The notes beneath the pieces were generated by a model, which was not told the DNA's origin, made no database searches, and saw only the letters and a list, made by a program, of their open reading frames with translations. Positions 42,383 to 51,626 of a stretch of DNA of 64,000 nucleotides are shown one piece after another. Made by a program: the position numbers and the translations under genes. Each line of letters begins with the position of its first letter. Positions within the stretch are counted from its first letter, which is position 1. The DNA lies in assembly GCA_002840535.1 (NCBI GenBank), contig PHBH01000025.1:17592-81591 (forward strand), read 5' to 3'. The stretch is from Deltaproteobacteria bacterium HGW-Deltaproteobacteria-15. GTDB lineage: Bacteria; Desulfobacterota; DSM-4660; Desulfatiglandales; HGW-15.

Positions 42383-44975
42383 TCTCGACCAGGTTCTTCC
42401 TGATTTCCTCCACCCGGCCCGGATCGAGAACCTTCTGTCCTTCCAGATCCCTCACGTAAAAAATGTCGGCGATTTGATCCCCCCGAGTCGCAATCTTCGC
42501 AATCCGGATATCGAGCCCCTGATGAAAAAGCGCGTGGGTGATTCGATAGAGAAGACCCACGTGGTCGTCGGCGAAGACCTCCACCAGCGTAAAGAAATCG
42601 GAAGACTCGTTGTCGATCTTCACCTCTGGTGAACGGGTCTTTTTCCTCTTCCCCTGGGCTCCGGTTCTCGACTTTTCCTCCAAACGCTCGGGAATGGAAA
42701 ATGTCCCTGCCAGAACCTTTTTAAGATCTTCCCGGGCCTTGCTCCAGAGTTGATCGGGAAAGATAGGGTCCAGAGGACCATCGACTTTGAAGAGATCCAC
42801 TGCGGTCCCGTCCAGCCAGGTATAGATATGAGCGGAGAGGATGTTGATGTTGTTCAGGGCAAACACGCCTGCAATGTCTGAGAAGAGCCCGGGTCTGTCT
42901 CTTGCCAGGAAAAGAATCTCCCAGGTTGTTTCAGAGGGCTGTTTCTGCGCGTTGAAAGCAAATGCGGCGGGGGAAGGCTGCCCCAACGGGGGGAAGATTT
43001 CTCTGTACGACTCAATGTGACGGATCATTTCCCTTGGCTCGGTCTCCAGGAGATAACGGGGAGACATGACCTCAAAGACTCCATCCATTTCCTCTTCATC
43101 CATCCGCCCGGCGATCGCTTTTTTCACCTGCTGCAGATTTCTTCTGATTCGCTTGGAGGCGTCGGGGGTTGCCAGTTCCTGTCGCTCCAACATGTGCAGA
43201 ATCTTGAAAAACAGCTCTGTCACCAGGTTCTCAATCCACTCATTCCATGCCCGCGGACCGGTAGCCTTTGAATCCGCCCAGGTTAGAAGATGCAGCATCT
43301 TGAGTCGCTCGACCGTCCCGATGATTCTTGCGCACTGCACCACGGCCTTCTCGTCATTGAGGTCTCTTCGGGTGGCTGTCTCGGCCAGCAGGAGATGGTG
43401 GGAGATCAGAAATAGAACATGCTCGGCCGCGGTTTTTCCATAGCCGATCCGCTCCAGGATCTTGTGGGCGAGCACGACACCCCTTCGGGCGTGGCCCCTC
43501 CCCACCTTGCCGATGTCGTGAAGGAGGCTCGCCAGCAGGAGGGGCTCAGGGTCGGACAGATCGGACAGGATGTCGGGAAGGAAGATGTTTCTCTCTCTGC
43601 CGACGGATTTGATATTTTTCACCGTCTGGAGCAGATGGGCGCCTACCGGGTGGAGATGATAACTGTCGAAGTGCACTCTTCCTCTCACATGCTCGAACTC
43701 GGGGAGGAAACCGCCGAGGAGACCCACCTCGTCCATCTGCTCCAGCGCATCAAACGCCCAGGGGCCCTTCAGGATCGTAAGGAAGGCATCGACAATCTCA
43801 GGAGAGCTTCTGAAATCCTCATCCACGAGATAAAGAAATTCCCGGATGAGTCTCTTGGTTTCCAGGGCAAGGGAATATCCTGAGGCGGCGATCCAGCCGA
43901 ACACCTCCATGAGCACGAGGGGCTTGTCAGGGATGGAGGTCGGAGTGGTGAATCGGATTTCTCCATGCAGGGCATTGACCGACGGGGAGAGGTTTTCGGG
44001 TTTTGATTTTGCCCTCTCGGGGAGGCTGCCCGGCATGTGGGTGCGAACGAAGGAACGGTGGATCGATTTGATGGAAGCCATGGCCGCGTGCAGACTCGAT
44101 AGAAACTGCTCCACGGGCAGCAATTCGTCCTTATGCTCGAACCCCAGTACCGCCGCAATCCCTTCCTGGAATTCGAAGGAGAGACGGTCGTTCTTTCTTC
44201 CGGACATCCGGTGCAGGTGATTTCGCACCAGCCCTATGAAATCCAGATTCTCCCTGAGAACGGCATACTCCCGGTGGGAAAGGATGCCGGTATACTCGAG
44301 ATCCCGCGGTACGATCAGGTGAAAAAAGATCTTCGAGAGCCAGAGGATTTGATGGTAGTCCCTGAGTCCCCCAATGCCGTCCTTCAGGTTCGGCTCCAGC
44401 AGATCGCTTGCATCGCCGAATGATGCCATGCGACGCTTTTCGCTTTCCTGGAGCCATAGGCCGAACCGGTTCGCTTTCCCTGAGATGACCTTTCGCTGGA
44501 GCGATTCCATGAGAGAAAAGAAAAGATCCGGATCTCCGCAAATGAAACGCCCATCCAGAAGGGAGGTGAGCACTTCGAAATCCCGCCTTGCCAGATCTAC
44601 GCAATCCTTGATGGTCCGAATACCGTGGCCGAGGTCGAATCCAACGTCCCACAGCGGGTAGAATACGCTTTCCACGAGCCTTCTCGCATCAGCAGGGATC
44701 CTGGAGCGAAAAAGGATGATGACATCGATGTCCGAGTGGAAAGAAAGATCCTTCCGGCCGTACCCCCCGGCGGCAATGAATGTGAACGGCTTCCGCTGCC
44801 GGAAAAATATACGTCCGGCGCCGCTCTCTTCCAGGCTCCGCCGGAAATACTGGTCCACGATCTCTGTGTAGATTTCCTGGAAAGCGGCGGTCTCCTCACC
44901 CCTTGAGAATCTCTCGAATAAATCACCTCTGGACGCCTTCAGCTCTTCTATGGCGGAGAACCTGTCGGAACCCAT
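42369..44975 (-). CDS. glnD: Bifunctional PII uridylyltransferase/uridylyl-removing enzyme
   Basis: 868 residues, near the usual ~890. Senses glutamine and (de)uridylylates PII. Nucleotidyltransferase motif AAGGYGRKDLSFHSDIDVII with the two Asp, a PII-uridylyltransferase central domain, HD domain LLASLLHDIGKVGRGHA, and two C-terminal ACT domains (LFLARDRPGLFSDIAGVFAL; FADDHVGLLYRITHAL). Start ATG 44975 gives a natural N-terminus; a longer in-frame start would run through the glnB gap. Downstream of amtB and glnB on the same strand. The final residues NSKQ and the stop come from a heptamer array. Confidence 0.95.
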   Translation of the reverse strand: MGSDRFSAIEELKASRGDLFERFSRGEETAAFQEIYTEIVDQYFRRSLEESGAGRIFFRQRKPFTFIAAGGYGRKDLSFHSDIDVIILFRSRIPADARRLVESVFYPLWDVGFDLGHGIRTIKDCVDLARRDFEVLTSLLDGRFICGDPDLFFSLMESLQRKVISGKANRFGLWLQESEKRRMASFGDASDLLEPNLKDGIGGLRDYHQILWLSKIFFHLIVPRDLEYTGILSHREYAVLRENLDFIGLVRNHLHRMSGRKNDRLSFEFQEGIAAVLGFEHKDELLPVEQFLSSLHAAMASIKSIHRSFVRTHMPGSLPERAKSKPENLSPSVNALHGEIRFTTPTSIPDKPLVLMEVFGWIAASGYSLALETKRLIREFLYLVDEDFRSSPEIVDAFLTILKGPWAFDALEQMDEVGLLGGFLPEFEHVRGRVHFDSYHLHPVGAHLLQTVKNIKSVGRERNIFLPDILSDLSDPEPLLLASLLHDIGKVGRGHARRGVVLAHKILERIGYGKTAAEHVLFLISHHLLLAETATRRDLNDEKAVVQCARIIGTVERLKMLHLLTWADSKATGPRAWNEWIENLVTELFFKILHMLERQELATPDASKRIRRNLQQVKKAIAGRMDEEEMDGVFEVMSPRYLLETEPREMIRHIESYREIFPPLGQPSPAAFAFNAQKQPSETTWEILFLARDRPGLFSDIAGVFALNNINILSAHIYTWLDGTAVDLFKVDGPLDPIFPDQLWSKAREDLKKVLAGTFSIPERLEEKSRTGAQGKRKKTRSPEVKIDNESSDFFTLVEVFADDHVGLLYRITHALFHQGLDIRIAKIATRGDQIADIFYVRDLEGQKVLDPGRVEEIRKNLVENSKQ

Positions 44976-45057
44976 AGACGTTTTCTCTCGGGCAATCGGC
45001 GTATTTGTCACGCCGCTGATATGATGATCCGCTATCCTGTTCACGCTGAACCCATGG

Positions 45058-45399
<342 letters not shown>

Positions 45400-45427
45400 C
45401 TAACTCCTTTGAAATGCATTTTCCGAG

Positions 45428-46726
45428 TCATGCAACTTGTGGTTTGTTCGCGGCGTACAGATCGCTGGTAACCCTTTTCCCCGGAAGCGCCCCGGTCTGC
45501 TCAAAAAAGCCGCCGTATCCCTTTTCGTTGTGGAGGCTGATATCCAGGCCGCGTTCCTCATCTTCCGAGTGTACACGGATTCCTACCAGAAGGTCCACCA
45601 CCTTGAGAAGGACAAGGCTCATGACAAAAGCGAACACCATGGTTGCGACCACGGAGACAACCTGGATGAGGAGTTGAGTCGGGTTCCCGAAGAAAAGCCC
45701 CTCCGCCCCCGCAGGGTTTACGGCCTTGCTGGCGAAAAGGCCGGTGGCTATTGCTCCCCATGTGCCACCGCAGCCGTGAATTCCCACCACATCAAGAGAG
45801 TCGTCGTATCCCAGCCTTCCTTTCAGAAGCACTCCGCCGTAGCAGATGAAACCGGCCAGGGAGCCGATGATCACAGCCGACAAAGGACCCACATATCCGG
45901 ATGCGGGAGTGATGGCCACAAGACCGGCGACCGCACCGCTGGCAGCACCAAGGGTCGTCGGTTTTCCCCTGTGGAGCGCCTCCACCAGGAGCCATGCCAG
46001 GGCCGCAACGGCAGCGGCTACGTGGGTCACAACAAATGCGTTCGCTGCCAACCCGTTTGCAGCCAGTGCGCTTCCGGCATTGAAGCCGAACCACCCGAAC
46101 CAGAGAAGACCCGCTCCGGTGATAGTCATAGGGAGGTTGTGCGGGATGAAGGCCGTGTGTCCAAATCCGAGTCTCCGGCCCACAACCAGTGCGGCGGCCA
46201 GTGCGGAAATGCCTGAACTGATGTGAACAACAGTGCCGCCGGCAAAATCCAGAGCTCCCATTTTGGCCATCCACCCGCCGCTCCCCCAGACCCAGTGGGC
46301 GAGAGGGTTGTACACGAATGTCGTCCAAAGCAGTGTGAAGAGCAGAAATGCACTGAACTTCACCCTTTCGGCAAAAGCGCCGGTGATGAGGGCCGGGGTG
46401 ATGACTGCGAACATGCATTGAAACACCATGAATGCGAGATGCGGCACGGTCTGCGCGTAACTTTCGCTCGGCTCCAGCCCGACCCCTCTGAGCCCCACCC
46501 AATCCAGCCCACCGATGATTCCGCCATGGTCCGGGCCGAAGGACAAAGAATACCCCCAGAGCACCCATTCGAGGGTGACCATACCCAGAACGATGAAGCT
46601 CTGCATGACTGTCCCAAGCACATTCTTGCCTCGCACCATTCCGCCATAGAACAGCGCCAGTCCGGGCGTCATCAGCATGACCAGCGCCGCTGATACGAGA
46701 ACAAAACTTGTGTCACCTGCGTTCAT
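45428..46726 (-). CDS. amtB: Ammonium transporter
   Basis: 432 residues, about 11 membrane helices. Family landmarks: TPGLALFYGGMVRGKNVL, FGPDHGGIIGGLDW, FAGGTVVHISSGISALAAAL with the first pore His, and VVGIHGCGGTWGAIATGLFA with the second. Start ATG 46726 with GGAGGTGG upstream. Expression is expected under nitrogen limitation through the sigma-54 promoter 34 bases upstream of the start; activity gated by the PII protein encoded next. Confidence 0.96.
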   Translation of the reverse strand: MNAGDTSFVLVSAALVMLMTPGLALFYGGMVRGKNVLGTVMQSFIVLGMVTLEWVLWGYSLSFGPDHGGIIGGLDWVGLRGVGLEPSESYAQTVPHLAFMVFQCMFAVITPALITGAFAERVKFSAFLLFTLLWTTFVYNPLAHWVWGSGGWMAKMGALDFAGGTVVHISSGISALAAALVVGRRLGFGHTAFIPHNLPMTITGAGLLWFGWFGFNAGSALAANGLAANAFVVTHVAAAVAALAWLLVEALHRGKPTTLGAASGAVAGLVAITPASGYVGPLSAVIIGSLAGFICYGGVLLKGRLGYDDSLDVVGIHGCGGTWGAIATGLFASKAVNPAGAEGLFFGNPTQLLIQVVSVVATMVFAFVMSLVLLKVVDLLVGIRVHSEDEERGLDISLHNEKGYGGFFEQTGALPGKRVTSDLYAANKPQVA

Positions 46727-46759
46727 TGGACCACCTCCGTCGCTTTTCCTGAAGGTAGG

Positions 46760-46774
46760 GCAATCTTCGTGCCA
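46760..46774 (-). promoter_or_regulatory. Sigma-54 (-24/-12) promoter of amtB-glnB-glnD
   Basis: On the minus strand the sequence reads TGGCACGAAGATTGC, a full match to TGGCAC-N5-TTGC. The transcript would start about 12 bases downstream, giving a ~20-base leader before the amtB ATG at 46726. No confident NtrC or NifA upstream site was found. Confidence 0.85.
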
Positions 46775-47150
46775 CGAGAAGGACAACCGACTATGGGTGA
46801 AATTTCAAGGGATTAAAAATTACCAGGAGGGAATGCCTGCACCGAGGAGACCACAAAATCGTATTTTACGGCAGGATAAAATACAAATTTGTTGTTAACT
46901 TATCTCTCGTTGAAGGGAGGGAATTCTGAAACCGTCCGGCGAAGAGTTCCTCTGCAGGCGGGAAGTGCGTACCCGGCATGCGTTTGGTTTTTCACAGGAT
47001 TAAGAAATCGGCCCGATTGAACAATCGTATATCCGATTCATATTCTAAATAGGCACAAGGTCCCGGTGGAACCAGGCAAGGGACCGGCAGGTGTGTTTAC
47101 AGAGTCTGTCGGGGGGAACAAAAACCCCTGGCACGCAAGGAGGCTTGAAC
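46775..47150. other. Intergenic region between amtB and the Gln/Gly/Tyr-rich gene
   Basis: A/T-rich, about 376 bases. Besides the amtB promoter at its left edge and the ribosome-binding site AAGGAGGC at its right edge I see no gene, repeat or clear second promoter. Confidence 0.4.
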
Positions 47151-47795
47151 ATGAAAAAGATATTTTTCGCGGTACTTTTCTTTGTGCTTTGTGCCGCGGT
47201 GGCTTTTGCTCAACAATACGGCACAGGAGGACAGGGGGGAGTCGGAGGATACAGCGCTCCATATGGCGGGTCCATTGGTCAGCCGGGCAGCCGGTACGGG
47301 AGCTTTGGCCAAGGGCAACTTGGCGGCACTCGGCAGTATGGCCTCGGCTCCGGACAATACGGCTATGGTCCCGGGCAAGGGGGATTGGGGCAGCAATACG
47401 GCATTCAGCAATATGGCCTCGGCTCCGGACAATACGGCTATTATGGTCCCGGGCAAGATGGGCTAGGGCAGCAGTACGGGACTCGGCAATATGGTTTTGA
47501 TCAGTACGGACAGCAGCAGTATGGGTATGGATCAGATCCATATGGCGCCGGCTCGCTATACGGCTATGGCAGCGGGTACGGGCAGCAGCAGTTCGGCGAA
47601 GGTCTCGGACAGCAGTACGGAACAGGGCAGGGGTCTGATTACAGTTCAGGCCGGCTTTTCGGGCGATTCGACGATCAGCTTGACCAATTCGGCAGTCAGT
47701 CCGGTTCAGGCGGCTCTTCGGGCTCCCAGTATGGCGGCTCAGGCGGGAGCACGTTTGGGGGGCCCGGGAGCGGGTTCGGCGGAACGGGCCGTTAA
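47151..47795 (+). CDS. Secreted low-complexity Gly/Gln/Tyr/Ser-rich protein
   Basis: 214 residues. Clear signal peptide MKKIFFAVLFFVLCAAVAFA, then an almost purely low-complexity mature chain of G, Q, Y and S built of imperfect repeats such as QQYG, GSGQYGYGPGQ and LGQQYGTRQYG; the tail is Ser/Gly-rich and ends SGFGGTGR. No Cys in the mature part and no known enzyme domain. Composition resembles prion-like, amyloid or phase-separating sequences. AAGGAGGC lies 6 bases before the ATG. A hairpin terminator follows, and a convergent gene encodes a secreted cysteine peptidase. Confidence 0.85.
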   Translation: MKKIFFAVLFFVLCAAVAFAQQYGTGGQGGVGGYSAPYGGSIGQPGSRYGSFGQGQLGGTRQYGLGSGQYGYGPGQGGLGQQYGIQQYGLGSGQYGYYGPGQDGLGQQYGTRQYGFDQYGQQQYGYGSDPYGAGSLYGYGSGYGQQQFGEGLGQQYGTGQGSDYSSGRLFGRFDDQLDQFGSQSGSGGSSGSQYGGSGGSTFGGPGSGFGGTGR

Positions 47796-47828
47796 GAAAC
47801 GGTTTCAAGAAACAAGGGGGAGTGAATT

Positions 47829-47862
47829 GGCCGGCTGCCTTGCGAGCGGCCGGCGTTTCATC
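47829..47862. terminator. Hairpin terminator between convergent genes
   Basis: GCCGGCTGC (47830-47838) pairs with GCGGCCGGC (47846-47854) apart from one bulged base; loop CTTGCGA; followed by a weak T-rich stretch. Position between two convergent genes supports termination in one or both directions. Confidence 0.5.
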
Positions 47863-47878
47863 TTACATTATTGGCTTA

Positions 47879-48676
47879 CTATTCGATGTCTGATGAGAAC
47901 GGCGGGAGCGCCGAACCGCTTTGGGTACGAATCCCGGGCAGGTTCTCCGTATAGGTCGACGGCATATTCCTCAACCGTTTCTGTGCAGGATTGACTGGTA
48001 AAAGAGGACGGTTATCGACGAAGCGGCTTGCATCCACATCCAGGAAGAAGATAGATCCCCACCACACATTCTTGAAACGAGATAAAGGGTACCATATCTT
48101 ACTGAGATAGGAGCCCGGATTGGTCCCAGGATCGTTTACGTGCACCTCGTCAACGTGGCCGTCCAAATCGCGATCCCGCAGGCCCGTCAGTACCATCCAG
48201 TGGTTCTGGCCTTCCTGATCCATCCTGCCTTTTACACCAACAATCACCGGGTAATTCATTCTCAGCGAATACACAATAAGCCTGAGCTGGGTCTCCTTGT
48301 CCAGTCCCCAAAACTTTGTGGAGAAATATCGCGTGTTCCCGAGACCGTATAAGGACGCGGCTGCCTTTCTCAACTCCGACTGCCCGGTACCTGGCTCGGG
48401 GAGGTTGTACTGTTTCAACTCTTCGACCAGACCGCTCTGGACCAGCCACTCATCCACTTTCTTGATGTGCCTGGTTGTCGGCGAGAATTCTTTCAAGTAA
48501 GCGGCTGACATCACCAGTGCTGTGGGGCCGCAGTTCATTGAACTGGACCAGTCTGTGCCCAGCCCGTTTTGAATGTCGAGCTGCGACACCCATGGCACAT
48601 CCAGACGAACTTCATATGCGAACGCCTCGGCAATCAGCAAGACGAAGGTGACGGCCACCAACAACGCCCTTTTCAT
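47879..48676 (-). CDS. Secreted C39-like cysteine peptidase domain protein
   Basis: 265 residues. Signal peptide MKRALLVAVTFVLLIAEAFA, then LDVPWVSQLDIQNGLGTDWS and SSMNCGPTALVM, the Cys box of C39-like/papain-fold peptidases; the His box is GQNHWMVLTGL and the Asp/Asn is in EVHVNDPGTNPG. All three catalytic positions are therefore present. Likely acts in the periplasm or outside. The C-terminal ~50 residues are proline-rich and probably disordered. Not a bacteriocin-exporter fusion since no ABC domain is attached, although an ABC exporter is encoded divergently at 48955. Confidence 0.85.
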   Translation of the reverse strand: MKRALLVAVTFVLLIAEAFAYEVRLDVPWVSQLDIQNGLGTDWSSSMNCGPTALVMSAAYLKEFSPTTRHIKKVDEWLVQSGLVEELKQYNLPEPGTGQSELRKAAASLYGLGNTRYFSTKFWGLDKETQLRLIVYSLRMNYPVIVGVKGRMDQEGQNHWMVLTGLRDRDLDGHVDEVHVNDPGTNPGSYLSKIWYPLSRFKNVWWGSIFFLDVDASRFVDNRPLLPVNPAQKRLRNMPSTYTENLPGIRTQSGSALPPFSSDIE

Positions 48677-48813
48677 CTTTTCCTCCTGAAGAACATGCCG
48701 TTTTGCCCAGGAACTCTTGAGCCGAAGAGACCCTCGTATCCTCGGGTTGGCTCCTGCGCAGTGGGCACCAATAGCAGAAGTGCACCGGGGAATTCAAGTA
48801 AAAAAAGGCTTGG

Positions 48814-48833
48814 AATACAGGATCGACTGTATT
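48814..48833. promoter_or_regulatory. Palindromic operator-like dyad
   Basis: AATACAG-N6-CTGTATT, a perfect 7-bp dyad in the gap between the divergent peptidase and ABC exporter genes. It overlaps a TTGACA sequence (48832-48837). Fits a dimeric repressor site; the regulator is unknown. Confidence 0.45.
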
Positions 48834-48875
48834 GACAAAGCTTTTCTTATTTCTTCCTGGGTTGGTCTTTTTTTC

Positions 48876-48931
48876 TTGACTCCGGAGGAAAGGGGGGGAT
48901 AGAAGGTCGTTCCCCGAAAGGGGATTTTTTT
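48876..48931 (+). promoter_or_regulatory. Possible promoter and short leader hairpin for the ABC exporter
   Basis: TTGACT (48876-48881), 18-base spacer, TAGAAG (48900-48905). Then TTCCCC-GAAA-GGGG followed by eight T residues (48911-48931), shaped like a small intrinsic terminator 25-45 bases before the start codon, which would imply attenuation if the promoter is used. Confidence 0.35.
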
Positions 48932-48954
48932 TGCATTGGGGGATTTGAAGACCT

Positions 48955-50715
48955 ATGACTGAAAGCGCGGTTTCTCTTGCCAGAAAAACAGTCCCATTTC
49001 TGGCACCATGCAGGTTGTCCATAGTAGTTGTTGTCGTTCTCACTGCGGCGGTCTCTTCGGTGGAGGCTCTTGAGCCTCTTCTCATGAAAATGCTCTTCGA
49101 TTCCCTCGGCCAGGAGTCGGTGATGCGAGATTTCACCATGGCCGCCGTTGGGCTGGTGCTCCTAAGCGTAGGGAATCAGGCGGTCGGCGGTTTTCTGAAC
49201 TGGCTGACCTGGCGGGTTCGAATCAATGTTCAATTCAATATCCAGAAAGCCCTTGTAGGCCGCCTTTTTTCCTTGCCGATCTCCTTTTTCAGGAAGAGGA
49301 GCGTCGGTGCACTCGTGCTGCAGATGAACCGTAGCATAGAGGGGTACATGGGGGGCTTTTCAGAGGTCACTACCAGAATTTTACCGAATCTGCTTTATCT
49401 CTCGATATCCCTGGTAAGTATGTACGTACTGAACCTGCATCTTTTTCTGCTGGCCCTTGCCTTTGCTCCGCTCCCCACCCTCATTGGCATCTGGGCGGCA
49501 AAAGAGCAGCAGGAGCGGGAGCAGAAGCTGCTCACATCCTGGTGTTCCGTTTTTGCAAGGTTTAATGAAGCATTGTCCGGGATTTCTCTGGTCAAGTGTT
49601 TCGGAAAGGAATCCACTGAGGGTCAGTGGTTCATGAATCGCGTAGGCGAGACCAATCGGATCGTCATGCGCGGGGTCCAGAGGGACACTTCAATTGGTTC
49701 GGTCACTGCCCTGATCACGAGGCTCGGCCGGATTGCCATTGCCCTGCTGGGGGGATACCTCGTCCTGCAGGGGAAGACCACGATCGGCACAGTAGTGGCC
49801 TTCATGGGCTACATGGGAGGCCTGTTCGGTCCGGTCCAGGGATTGACGGGGACATACCAGACATTCAGGCGCACCTCGGTTTTCCTCCGCTCCATGTTCG
49901 AGATCCTTGACGAACCGGATCCGCTCCAGGACAGACCGGATGCCAAGTGCATCGCAAACATGCATGGAGACGTAAGATTCGAGAACGTGAACTTCCGATA
50001 CGATGAGGCTCAGACTATTCAGAACTTCACTCTGGATGTGAAGGCAGGCCAGACCATAGCTCTTGTAGGCCCCAGCGGCGCAGGCAAGACGACGATTGCC
50101 TGTCTTTTGCAGCGGCTTTACGATCCCCAGCAGGGCGTGGTAACCATCGATGGTGTTGATCTCCGGTGCATTCGCAGGGACTCGCTACGAAGCCAGATCG
50201 GGTGCGTGCTCCAGGAGAACGTCCTCTTCAATGATACGATCCGCAACAACATCTGCTACGGCCGGCCGGATGCGACGCAGGAAGAGATCGAGGCCGCCGC
50301 AAAGGCAGCCAATGCTCACGAGTTCATTATGACTCTTCGGAAAAGATATGACACGATGGTTGGAGAGGCCGGATCTCTCCTTTCGGCGGGTCAGCGGCAG
50401 AGGATCTCCATCGCCCGCGCGCTCCTCAAGAATGCGCCCATCCTGATTCTCGATGAGGCGACATCGGCAATGGATGTGGAATGCGAATCCCAGGTCCAGG
50501 ATGCCATCGACAAATTGATCAGGGGCCGCACCACTTTCGTGATTGCCCATCGACTTCACACGATCAGAAATGCGGACAAGATCGTTCTCATCAGGAACGG
50601 GAAGATTGAAAGGACGGGCACACACCGGGAATTGATGCTCGGCAGTCCTTACTACGCCTCTCTTGTGAGGAAGCAGATGTTCGGTCCATCCGGAAAGGAA
50701 CGGCTGGCTGCGTGA
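48955..50715 (+). CDS. ABC exporter (MsbA/lipid A export-like half transporter)
   Basis: 586 residues: six-helix membrane domain (about 1-310) followed by an ATPase domain. Walker A GPSGAGKTT, Q-loop GCVLQENVLF, ABC signature LLSAGQRQRIS, Walker B PILILDEATSAMD, switch His in FVIAHRLHT. Works as a homodimer exporting lipids, peptides or drugs; length and layout match MsbA, but no lipid A genes are adjacent. The signature LSAGQ departs from the canonical LSGGQ. Divergent from the secreted peptidase. Confidence 0.92.
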   Translation: MTESAVSLARKTVPFLAPCRLSIVVVVVLTAAVSSVEALEPLLMKMLFDSLGQESVMRDFTMAAVGLVLLSVGNQAVGGFLNWLTWRVRINVQFNIQKALVGRLFSLPISFFRKRSVGALVLQMNRSIEGYMGGFSEVTTRILPNLLYLSISLVSMYVLNLHLFLLALAFAPLPTLIGIWAAKEQQEREQKLLTSWCSVFARFNEALSGISLVKCFGKESTEGQWFMNRVGETNRIVMRGVQRDTSIGSVTALITRLGRIAIALLGGYLVLQGKTTIGTVVAFMGYMGGLFGPVQGLTGTYQTFRRTSVFLRSMFEILDEPDPLQDRPDAKCIANMHGDVRFENVNFRYDEAQTIQNFTLDVKAGQTIALVGPSGAGKTTIACLLQRLYDPQQGVVTIDGVDLRCIRRDSLRSQIGCVLQENVLFNDTIRNNICYGRPDATQEEIEAAAKAANAHEFIMTLRKRYDTMVGEAGSLLSAGQRQRISIARALLKNAPILILDEATSAMDVECESQVQDAIDKLIRGRTTFVIAHRLHTIRNADKIVLIRNGKIERTGTHRELMLGSPYYASLVRKQMFGPSGKERLAA

Positions 50716-50792
50716 TGGGCGGACAGCTGCCGAGCCGCTTCCCTGGGGGTGCTGTTCGAGAACGGCCGTCTTCAGACTTCGAGGCTATGCCT

Positions 50793-51476
50793 TCAGACTT
50801 CGATCGACTGCCCCGGTTCGAGAACCGTTACGTTGACACCCGTCTCCTTTTCCGCTGCCGTTGCCCAGAGGGGAGCGTCCTGCTTGATAACATCGAAGGT
50901 GTTGTAGTGAATGGGGACGGCCTTTTTCGGCTGGATGAGCTTCAAGGCTCTTATGGCATCCTCAGGGCCCATGGTGAAGTTGTCGCCAATAGGCAGGATG
51001 GCCAAATCTATCCCTTCTTCGCCGATCAGCTTCATGTCATAGAAAAGACCCGTATCACAGGCGTGGTAGATCTTTTTTCCCTGCAGATAGAGTAAGAACC
51101 CGCAGGGGTTTCCGCCATAGCTCCCATCGGGCAACCCCGATCCGTGATGGGCAATGGTCAGCTTCACCCTGCCCCAGGGATGATTCACCCCGCCCCCGAT
51201 GTGCAGTGGGTGAACATTTTTGACTCCCTGCCCGAGCAGCCAGTTGTGGATCTCATAGTTCGAAATCACGGTCGCACCGGTTCTCTTGGCGATTTCAACA
51301 GTATCGCCGAGGTGATCTCCATGCCCATGAGAGACAAGGATGTAATCCGTCGAAAGATCCTGCTGTTGTATCGGCGATGTCGGGTTGCCGGTTATGAAGG
51401 GGTCAATGAGGATCCTTACTTCCCCGCTCTCGATCAGAAAACATGCATGTCCATACCATGTCGCGTTTACAGCCAT
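50793..51476 (-). CDS. UPF0173-type metallo-beta-lactamase-fold hydrolase
   Basis: 227 residues, the family length. Metal-binding VSHGHGDHLGD, HHGSGLPDGSYGGNPCGFLL, ACDTGLFYDMKLIGE and the C-terminal VPIHYNTFDVI are the characteristic positions of this YtkL-like family (UlaG-like fold). Substrate unknown. On the same strand as the next MBL gene but 125 bases away, with a heptamer array in the gap. Confidence 0.92.
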   Translation of the reverse strand: MAVNATWYGHACFLIESGEVRILIDPFITGNPTSPIQQQDLSTDYILVSHGHGDHLGDTVEIAKRTGATVISNYEIHNWLLGQGVKNVHPLHIGGGVNHPWGRVKLTIAHHGSGLPDGSYGGNPCGFLLYLQGKKIYHACDTGLFYDMKLIGEEGIDLAILPIGDNFTMGPEDAIRALKLIQPKKAVPIHYNTFDVIKQDAPLWATAAEKETGVNVTVLEPGQSIEV

Positions 51477-51584
51477 AGCTCCTCCTCAGAAGAAAAGCGA
51501 GACCATGATTCCCGCTACATAGGGTTTCACAACCGTGTTTCTTATCCCAAAAAAACGAGTCTCCGAAATGGGAGATGGACTGAC

Positions 51585-51626
51585 TGCCTACTGCCTACTG
51601 CTTACTGCTTACTTCTTACTTCTTTC
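51585..51626. repeat. 7-bp tandem array (TGCCTAC/TGCTTAC)x6 overlapping a stop codon
   Basis: TGCCTAC twice, TGCTTAC twice, TTCTTAC, TTCTTTC. The stop of the minus-strand gene (51602-51604) and its last codons RSKQ lie inside the array. Same family as 27112-27132 and 42221-42382. Confidence 0.85.
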
